Of a stretch of 64,000 bases of DNA, positions 57,312-64,000 are shown piece after piece. The notes under the pieces are model-generated. The model saw nothing but the letters and a program-made list of their open reading frames with translations, was not told where the DNA came from and ran no database searches. A program made the translations under genes and the position numbers. Each line of letters opens with the position of its first letter. Within the stretch, counting starts at the first letter, position 1. This stretch comes from Trichocladium uniseriatum (taxonomy: Eukaryota > Ascomycota > Sordariomycetes > Sordariales > Chaetomiaceae): contig WOUO01000008.1 of assembly GCA_017139535.1 (NCBI GenBank), positions 1 to 64,000 of the forward strand, read 5' to 3'.

Positions 57312-58964
57312 ATGGCCCCCTTCGACTTTGGCGTCGAGAACCCCGAGGTATGCACGTCTTCATTGCCCTTCATTGTCCCTCAAGAGGCCATTCAGGCAAA
57401 GCGTCCGCAAATCCCGAGGAGAGCGAGAGTTTGAACGAGCGCCTGGAAATCGGATTTCAGGAAGATTCCATGGGCTTATTTGTGACGGTTTGGTGGTGCT
57501 TCGGTACCCATGGTTCGACCGACGTACGATCGAGCAAAGCTTGCGAGACCGGGGCGGCTCCTCGGAGACCTCGGCCTCGAACCACCCAGCAATGGTGGCA
57601 AAGGTGTCTCTCTCACAATATCGACGAATGAAGTATGCAACCGAAGCCGGCGATGGGATCAATCATATCGCGTGCCGTGGCTGAAACGTCCAAGAAAAAC
57701 GAACACGAGACGCCGGACATGGCGTGTTATTTGCCGGGATTCTTGATTTTGTCACAAAGCACTCAAGTATCCGCTGACTCTGGGGTTGCAGCACCTGATC
57801 ACCAGCGGCCCGTCCGGGTTCAGCCCCGGGGGTCTGGCCCGGCTTGGCCCGCTCCATCAGCCCATGCAACCCCCTGGTCGGTCCATTCCAGGACAACGGG
57901 ACTTCCCATACCCCTCGAATCTGCTCCCAACAACCAACCAACCTGCATATCTGGCTCCGGCAACAGCATACACGGCATCGCAGCCTCCTCCCAGCCCACT
58001 CGGGATCAATTGGCAAGCTGCCGCACCAAACGGCTCCCTATACGGGAGCGACAGCTCCCCGACAGCATCGGCACATTCTAGCGCCGGTGCGTTTGGGTAT
58101 GCCTCGCAGCAAAACACCCCAGACCCGTACATGGGCGGCTATGTGCCTCCTACAGCACTGCACAATGGTCCGCCACCGGGCTTCGACGTCTACCCCTGGC
58201 CGGGGGGCAGCGACGTCAACGTGAGCCTCAGCAGTCCTGATCCTGGATCTCTCGCCTCCCCTTCTTTGGCGGAGGCTGGCTTTCTCGATTCCGATTCTGC
58301 CATGTACGAGGGCGCGATGGGCTGGTCGCAGCAGCAGCCACCGCCCGATCAGGAGCCGGATACGGGGGCCGGCACCCCACGACGCAAACGGGCCAAGAAA
58401 TCGCCTCCGCAGAGCATCTCTTTGGCACCAGCGACAAAGGCCCCAAACGGTGGCAACAACAGTAGCTCCAATGGAAGCAGCAGCGGCAGCAACAAAAGCA
58501 GGCTGCGCAGCGCCTCACGCGCCTCCAAGAACATGACGTACCGGCCCGAGGAGACGGCGCAGGAGCGGCGGTCGCGCAACTCGCACAACCTGGTCGAGAA
58601 GCAGTACCGCAACCGGCTGAACCAGCAGTTTGAGATGCTCATGAACACGCTGCCCGAGTCGATGCGCTCGCAGACGGGTGGTGGTGGTGGTGAAGCCCCA
58701 AGCACGTCGGGCGGGGATTCGGATGGTACTAGTGCTGGCATGACGGCGGGGTTGGTGGCTGGACAGCATCAGCAGCGGCAAGGGGGGGTTGAGATGGGTG
58801 AAAAGCGGTTGAGCAAGGCACAGGTTTTGGACATGTCGGCGAGGTATATACGGGCGTTGGAGAGGGAGCGGGATGAGCTCGAGGAGGAGAGGGCAGAGCT
58901 GCTGGAGGGGATGCAGAGGCTGCGGGAGGCGTTTGTGAAGCAGGAGATGATTGATGGTGGGTGA
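57312..58964 (+). CDS. bHLH-leucine zipper transcription factor with SREBP-type basic region
   Basis: Exons are 57312-57347 and 57792-58964, joined across a 444-nt intron, giving 402 residues. The first exon encodes only MAPFDFGVENPE. The basic region and first helix read RRSRNSHNLVEKQYRNRLNQ; the Tyr in EKQYR sits where most bHLH proteins have Arg and is the mark of SREBP-type factors. After a Gly/Ser-rich loop of about 55 residues, longer than normal, the second helix (KRLSKAQVLDMSARYIRAL) runs into a heptad coiled coil (ERERDELEEERAELLEGM). A nuclear localisation-like PRRKRAKKSP precedes it. No membrane segments follow, unlike true SREBP. An in-frame ATG at 57201 would add 37 residues. Related fungal factors control development and lipid or hypoxia responses; the exact target is unknown. 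Confidence 0.87.
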
Positions 58965-59731
58965 TGGGGTGGAGGTGTTTGTGGCTATTGCTTTTTGCAT
59001 ATTTTGGTTTTCTTATGTTGAGCGTCATAAGAAGCGTCATAGTGGCGGGAGGGGTCTAGCCACAAGGAAGATACCCGGTGGTTCACTGTCATTGAGGAGG
59101 ACGGCATCTGCATTTTGGGATTTCACCCCATCTCATGCGAAATGATGGGATATGATGATGACTACTAGACGGATACGAAAAACTGAATACACTGTCAAAT
59201 ACATACATTGTCGACATGGGGAAACAGTATATCTCACTATCTCGTTGGCACACATCTCACAATAAGCTTCCAGCCATCCATTATACTCGCACAAGGCCGT
59301 GGCTAACGGGGGGGACCTCGCCCTATATAAGCCAAACCAGATGCTTCCCAGAGCCCTCCAAGATCCCAGATCCCGGTATATACCAGACTCAAAGAAGCAA
59401 AACCAGGCCGCGCCCAAACGCCTTCGACTCCCCAGCAACGCCGCTACCAGCCCTCCTAGCTCGTGCCTCTTATGTATAGCGCCATAAGCCCCAGAAAGGG
59501 AGGTAAAGAAGCCAGCAAATAGGTCATGGCATTTCAGCCATGACTGCCCCTTTTCCACGATCCGCCCACCCACCCCAAGTAAAGCAAGCCCAAACCCGCC
59601 CCAAAGCCCCCAACTGGCAAAAGTGTCCAACGCAAAAAAAAAAAAAAGAAGAGACCCCCTCCAGGTCCGATCCCAACCCAACCGGCCGAACCAGCAATTA
59701 TTATCAACCCCCCCACCCCCCAGTCCAAACG
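58965..59731. other. Convergent intergenic region between the bHLH gene and CenH3
   Basis: 767 bases holding both 3' regions. It contains a run of 13 or more A at about 59633-59646 and Pro-like C-rich stretches just before CenH3. No gene is supported. Confidence 0.4.
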
Positions 59732-60309
59732 CTATACCCACCCCGCGCCGCCCCAGACACCACGTATCCTCCTCGCCAGCTGAATGTCCTTTTGCATAAT
59801 CGTCACCCGCTTGGCGTGTATCGCGCACAGATTCGTGTCCTCAAACAGGTGCACTAAGAACGCCTCGGCGGCCTCCTGCAGCGCCAGGATGCCCTGCGAC
59901 TGCCAGCGCAGTTCCTCGCCTGTGGGGCGGCATTGGAGGGCTATTTCGCGGACCTGGACGACACGGGATTGGTTAGTGGGCGGGTGTACAGGGGGGAAGG
60001 GAGAGGGAGTATTTACCAGCCGGGCAAATGGGAGCTTGGACATGAGGAGGTCGGTGTTGTTTTGGTAGCGGCGGATTTCTTTGAGGGCGAGGGTGCCCGG
60101 GCGGTAGCGGCGCTTTTTGGGTTGGGGGATGGGGTCGCCTGCTGGAAGGAGGGTTAGTCGAGGGGAGGATAGTTGAGAGGGGCGGTAGGGAGGGGGGAGG
60201 ACATACGCTGGACGTCGCTTGGCCTTGGTCTTTTTGATGCTGGTGTCTTTTGTGCTGGTGATGCTGCCGACGCGCCCGACGTTCTGGGTCTCCCTCTCTT
60301 CTGAGGCAT
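59732..60309 (-). CDS. cenH3: Centromeric histone H3 variant CenH3 (CENP-A)
   Basis: Replaces H3 in centromeric nucleosomes and seeds the kinetochore. Minus-strand exons are 60309-60207, 60141-60017 and 59953-59732 (introns 65 and 63 nt), giving 149 residues. The tail (residues 1-50) is short and basic, starting MPQKRGRPRTSG, which includes an AT-hook-like core. The histone fold begins with RYRPGTLALKEIRRYQNNTD and continues through KLPFARLVREIALQC, ELRWQSQGILALQEAAEAFL and FEDTNLCAIHAKRVTIMQKD. The loop 1 segment CRPTGEELRWQ is longer than in canonical H3 and identifies the variant. It ends GVWGGAGWV. The intron pattern also differs from replication-dependent H3. A phased motif array lies just upstream. 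Confidence 0.97.
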
Positions 60310-61205
60310 TGTGGTTTTTTGGCCTGGCCCTGTTGGAGCGGCCTTTCGGCGACGGGTATAAAGCGAGGCGGCAAAATAGGATACGACGGGGCGCTGGGGA
60401 GAGGTTTGCGAAAGTTTGCGAAGCTGTGCGAAGCTTTGCGAAGCTTTGCGACAGAACGGATGTGATTTGTCGGATAGAGCGCAGTTGAATTGTCGAGGGG
60501 CAAAGCGTTATCGCAAAGTTCTAGTAACGAGAAAGGATGCTCGGTTGTAAGGGTTGGTCAGTTAACAAGTGTTCGCCTCGATAATCTCAGGAATGCGAGG
60601 AACGCGCAAATCGGGGGGTTGGGAGGTTTCTCTTGAACTTCTCTGAGAGAGACCCGCAGACGCGGCAGCGACTGGGAGAGCGCAGCACTTTCGCGACGCG
60701 CCGCGAAGTGACAGGGGTTTTAATGGGGTGGCTGGGAGGGTGGGGTGCTGTGGCTGGCAGCCGTCGCCCCGCTCTCTTTGTGGGTGCATAAGTGGCTTGA
60801 AAGGAATCCCCGGTATTCGCATAAGTGGCGTCATTACGGTTGGTGGCCGCTTATCTGACCCTCCCGATGCCGATAATGGATCCCGTTGATCGCATGTAAA
60901 GGACACCTCAACATCATCACCTATTGAGACCTAGACAAAGGAAGCCCACCTTGATACCCACGGCGCGCATCTATCTGCATTCGGATCTCGTTGACTGGGT
61001 GCAGAGTACCTATAGCGTACTCCAGGAAGCGGGCCCCAAGTTAACTGCAGCTTGCAGCCTGCGATTGCGATTGCGGATTGTCCCGCCGCTTCCACACCCA
61101 ACGAGTTCCCACCCTAACAACCCGGTACAAGTACGGATACCTAGACATCCGCATTCCATACTCCTCCACCCGACATCTCCGGCGCAACGCCCGACCCTCG
61201 ACATT
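60310..61205. promoter_or_regulatory. Divergent promoter region between CenH3 and the derlin gene
   Basis: 896 bases between two diverging start codons. It includes the TTTGCGA array at 60405-60452, a single reverse copy TCGCAAA at 60511-60517, and a GCGACGCGCC stretch at about 60693-60702 that contains an MCB-like ACGCG core, as used by cell-cycle regulators of G1/S genes. No gene is seen. Confidence 0.5.
60405..60452 (-). promoter_or_regulatory. 10-bp-phased TTTGCGA array upstream of CenH3
   Basis: Five units begin at 60405, 60415, 60425, 60435 and 60445, exactly one helical turn apart: TTTGCGAA, TTTGCGAA, TGTGCGAA, TTTGCGAA and TTTGCGAC. The nearest unit is 96 bases from the CenH3 ATG. 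On the CenH3 strand the unit reads TTCGCAAA. A protein binding such units would contact one face of the helix. Confidence 0.7.
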
Positions 61206-62050
61206 ATGGACCAAATAATGGGCGGCGACGGGCTTGTCCCGCTCGAGACGTGGTTCTGGGAGATGCCCATCTGCACAAGGTGGTGGACGACAGCAACAGT
61301 GTTGACGAGCGGCCTGGTGCAGTGCCAGCTCGTCACGCCCTTCCAGCTCTTCTACAGCTACCGCACCGTATTCCAAAAATCCCAGGTCAGTTCTAGTTAC
61401 CCTGCGACAACCACAAAGGCATCACTAACACACCCCAGTACTGGCGCCTCCTCACCACCTTCCTCTACTTCGGCCCCTTCTCCATCGACCTCCTCTTCCA
61501 CGTCTACTTCCTGCAGCGCTACTCGCGCCTGCTCGAGGAATCCTCGGGCCGGTCGCCCGCCCACTTTTCCTGGCTGCTCCTCTACGCCACCACCAGCCTG
61601 CTACTCCTCTCGCCGTTCGTCTCGATGCCCTTCCTCGGCCACCCGCTCTCGTCGACGCTCGTCTACATCTGGTCGCGCCGCAACCCCGACACACTCATGA
61701 GCTTCCTCGGCCTGCTCGTCTTCCGCGCGCCCTACCTGCCGTGGGTGCTGATGGGGATCAGCTTTGTGGTGCACGGGACGGTGCCGCGGGACGAGTTTAT
61801 GGGTGTCATTATTGGCCATGTGTGGTACTTTTTTAATGATGTGTACCCGCCGCTGCATGGCGGGTCGCGGCCGCTGGATCCGCCCATGTGGTGGCGCCGT
61901 CTGTTTGGTGAGTCGATCTGAGGATGGGGGTTTTGATAGAGCTGGGTTAACGATATCGCAGAGGGCCGGCCACGCGAAGAGACTGCCAACGGTGTCGACA
62001 ACGAGATTGCGGTCGCTGGGGCCGAGGTGCCGCCACCGGAGGTGCGGTGA
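61206..62050 (+). CDS. der1: Derlin (ER-associated degradation membrane protein)
   Basis: Derlins are rhomboid-related pseudoproteases that help retrotranslocate misfolded proteins from the ER. Exons are 61206-61385, 61439-61907 and 61962-62050 (introns 53 and 54 nt), giving 245 residues. The sequence begins MDQIMGGDGLVPLETWFWEM and the first hydrophobic segment follows (WWTTATVLTSGLV). Family blocks are PFQLFYSYRTVF, QYWRLLTTFLYFGPFSIDLL across the first splice, LLYATTSLLLLSPFVSMPFL, and PWVLMGISFVVHG, with the GVIIGHVWYFFNDVYP signature near the last membrane segment. The cytosolic tail is short (EGRPREETANG to PPPEVR) with no VCP-binding SHP box seen. The catalytic Ser of active rhomboids is absent, as in the family. 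Confidence 0.93.
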
Positions 62051-62407
62051 AGGTGATACAAAAAGGGTATACCCAAGAGTCCTGCGGCAAATAGAGGATT
62101 CCCGTAACATACATTTCGTTTTCAGGCGTTTGGGGTTTGGAGATTGGAGCAGCACGTTTATCTTATTGTTCGGAGCAAGTCGGCATTGCATGCGAGGCAG
62201 GAGTTGGGCGTCGTTTGGTACATAGGACACGACGGAATGAGGAACTAAGGTCAAAATGGAATAAATACCCTGCTCACGAGCTTGCACATAAACTAAGCAC
62301 ACCACTGAAATCTGTTTGAAGTGAACCCTGAGGTAACCTTGTATTTGCTAGAAGGCTTGGCAGTCGCTAGAAGTGAGTCGCTGAGAATAATCACCCGCCC
62401 TGCTATC
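62051..62407. other. Convergent intergenic region between derlin and acireductone dioxygenase
   Basis: 357 bases of 3' regions on both sides. A stem-like ACGTTTATCTTATTGTT region is AT-rich; no gene or RNA is supported. Confidence 0.4.
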
Positions 62408-63112
62408 CTACTCCAGGAACTGCGAAACATACTCCTTGCGGTGGGGGTTGGCGTTGAGGTCGTCAGATCGGTTCAGGGGCGTCCACTTGGGCTCGTCCTT
62501 GAACAGGCGCATGGCCTGGATGAACTGCGCGTTGTTAGCCATCAGCACCCCGACCAGTCAACTTCAATACTTACGTTGGACTCATCCGTCGTAAACCGGT
62601 GATAGATGCCCGCCGGAAGAATAATCAGATCATCCTAGTTATCATCTTGTCAGCCGTCATCCCCATCATATCACAATCATATCTATAAAAGTAGAACCAA
62701 CCTTCTCCATAGCAATCCGAACCCACCTCTCCCCGCGATCCCTCACATCAAAATACCCCCTGCCCCCCCTCACATAGCGAATCTCCTCGTCCTCATGCAA
62801 ATGCTCGTCGAAAAACGACTTGACCTTGGTCTCATACACCTCGCCCATGGCCGAGGGGGAAACCGTGATCTCGTCGCGGTGCCCGTACCCGCGCTCGGCG
62901 GCCAGCGCGTCGACGTCGGCTAGCGAGGGGATGTGGAAGTACAGCACGCCTAGCGCGGCGAGGTCGGAGGGGGTGACGGGGGTTTGGGAGTCGTGCGGGA
63001 GGCGTTGATCGCCCTGTTGTTATTCCTTTTAGTGAGAAGGGACTTACTTATTGGGGGTGAGAGTGGTGGTGGGATGGCTTACGGGGAGGTTGTCGTAGAG
63101 GTAAGCTTTCAT
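62408..63112 (-). CDS. adi1: Acireductone dioxygenase (methionine salvage)
   Basis: Converts acireductone and oxygen into formate and 2-keto-4-methylthiobutyrate in the methionine salvage pathway, using iron (or nickel for an off-pathway reaction). Minus-strand exons are 63112-63083, 63013-62702, 62634-62575 and 62524-62408 (introns 69, 67 and 50 nt), giving 172 residues, close to the family's size. The cupin metal ligands are visible: His 81, His 83 and Glu 87 in DEHLHEDEEIRY, and His 126 in LPAGIYHRF. GRGYFDVRD follows in the first metal-site half. The C-terminus is RKEYVSQFLE. The start MKAYLYDNLPGDQRLPHD is family-like. It is a short, four-exon gene in the cytosol or nucleus. Confidence 0.95.
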
Positions 63113-63701
63113 TTTGAGGGTTGGTTGGTTGTGTTTTGAGGTTTTGAAGTTTTGAGGTTTGAGTGGGAGTTGCTGGTGAGTGAGTGATTTGAAGATCACC
63201 GGATTGCGTGAGGCGGGGCTGGCGGGTTAAATTTGGTGGTGAGGGGCAGGAACTCAATCACCAACTCTCCTGATGTTACTCAGCAAATGGCGTGTTTGAC
63301 AATGAGAAATTTTATATTTGCATTGGCTGGCATCTATCTGATGGATTGCTACCACATGTCGGACAGCGAGTAGTGTACAGGTACAGGCCGGTCGCCGGGA
63401 ACATGCGATTCCCGGGTCTAGGTGTGACGTCGCGCTCTGTCCCCAAAATTGCACCATCCCGAGTTTCCTATCGATACGGGAAGGTGGGGTGCGTCGTGCT
63501 GAGCACAGTGCCTTGTGCGGATACAGTCACGTGGCACCTTGATGGCCACCATTTATCCTCGATTCAAATCGTAACAAGAACAAAAGAACCAATTGTCAAA
63601 TTTTCGGATTTCGAAATAGGTATAGAGAGAAAAAAAAAGGAATAAGAGAAAAAGCCCAAAAGCTCACCGACTAACCCGTCGCATTGGGGTAGCCGGCTAC
63701 G
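63113..63701 (-). promoter_or_regulatory. Upstream region of the acireductone dioxygenase gene
   Basis: About 590 bases containing the promoter side of adi1. A 117-codon + strand frame (63292-63645) has no recognisable domain. The last 60 bases are A-rich and lead into the structured cluster that follows. Confidence 0.35.
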
Positions 63702-63763
63702 AAACCCACGTTTGGGTTTACTTCGCTCCCCCGTTAGGGGGAGAAAGAATCCCTAATTAGGGA
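63702..63763. repeat. Cluster of three short inverted repeats
   Basis: Three perfect dyads lie within 62 bases: AAACCCACGTTTGGGTTT (63702-63719), CTCCCCCGTTAGGGGGAG (63726-63743) and TCCCTAATTAGGGA (63750-63763). They sit just left of a tRNA-like element and could be transcript stems or a processing or termination region on the minus strand. Confidence 0.6.
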
Positions 63764-63770
63764 AAGGGTA

Positions 63771-63865
63771 GTCCCCAGCCGGGACTTGAACCGGCGAACT
63801 CGAAAGATCGCCGATGCATATCCCGGCAAGGGTGACCTCCCCATAGGCCGCTCAACCATACAGTC
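63771..63865 (-). other. tRNA-like element, probably a degenerate class II tRNA
   Basis: On the minus strand a B-box GGTTCAAGTCC is preceded by a D-arm-like stretch TGGTTGAGCGGCC and a variable-arm-like stem GGCGA/TCGCC. The T-arm stem GCCGG/CCGGC would have an 8-base loop, and the 3' acceptor TGGGGAC pairs only partly with the candidate 5' end GACTGTA. A further inverted repeat GGCCGCTC/GAGCGGCC flanks the D-arm (to 63873). No clear anticodon loop with T33 and a purine at 37 was found, so a functional tRNA is not claimed. It may be a pseudogene, a tRNA-derived repeat, or a real tRNA with an intron I could not fold. Confidence 0.35.
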
Positions 63866-64000
63866 GAGCGGCCATACCCTGCTTGGGGAGGTCGGTGATA
63901 GGAGGAATGCGGAACTTGTATATCAATGGCTGCCTGGTTGGGTTGACCGTCAAGGTGTTCGTCTGGGCACATCCGCAACTGCTGGCCCGTCAACCAGCCT
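63866..64000. other. Right edge of the window
   Basis: 135 bases with the end of the inverted repeat GGCCGCTC/GAGCGGCC (to 63873), a CTCCCCA-type word on the minus strand that could alternatively be a tRNA 5' acceptor (63884-63890), and no supported gene. Confidence 0.3.

Overview
This window is nuclear DNA of a filamentous ascomycete. Most genes carry introns of 48-93 nt with GTRNGT-type donors and CTRAC-like branch sites. The proteins are recognisable fungal orthologues rich in Ser/Pro/Gln low-complexity stretches, and the set (CenH3, Arp8, Iwr1, LEU2-type IPMDH, Rua1-type regulator, TBC1D5-like protein) fits Sordariomycetes. A member of the Sordariales, perhaps Chaetomiaceae, is my inference from style and GC content. 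No transposon, CRISPR array, virus or bacterial operon was seen.

I built 17 protein-coding gene models by joining exons across frames; in every model the summed exon length is a multiple of three and the junctions restore family motifs. Left to right: PI-PLC (+), secreted heme-thiolate peroxidase (-), Arp8 (-), a Pro/Gln-rich protein (+), a Rua1-C-domain regulator (+), a PHD-finger protein (+), 3-isopropylmalate dehydrogenase (+), an APH-type phosphotransferase (+), a CBM48 protein with internal repeats and a hydrophobic C-terminus (-), Iwr1 (+), a histidine-phosphatase/Tfc7-like protein (-), an aftiphilin/ppk6-like trafficking protein (-), a TBC1D5-like Rab GAP (+), a CRIB protein (+), a bHLH factor (+), the centromeric histone CenH3 (-), a derlin (+) and acireductone dioxygenase (-). 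Counting the CBM48 gene once, that is 18 named entries; the Pro/Gln-rich one is the only single-exon model without a recognised family.

Gene spacing is strikingly uneven. Housekeeping genes are separated by about 0.2-1.8 kb, often divergently. Four genes with regulatory-type products (Rua1-C, PHD, CRIB, bHLH) each have 3.8-9.4 kb of apparently gene-free DNA directly upstream. Those four spacers make up about 36% of the window and are partly pyrimidine-rich, so long 5' leaders, distant control elements or unannotated non-coding RNAs are likely.

The features I consider most worth following are: a 10-bp-phased array of five TTTGCGA units just upstream of CenH3; an AT-hook-like motif in the CenH3 tail; a 123-bp coding minisatellite in the CBM48 protein, whose N-terminal glycogen-type module and C-terminal hydrophobic helix suggest a membrane tether for polysaccharide; introns that escape simple reading-frame detection in PLC and leu1; and a structured tRNA-like cluster at the right edge of the window. 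There is no common pathway linking the genes; this is an ordinary core-genome block with unusual regulatory spacers.
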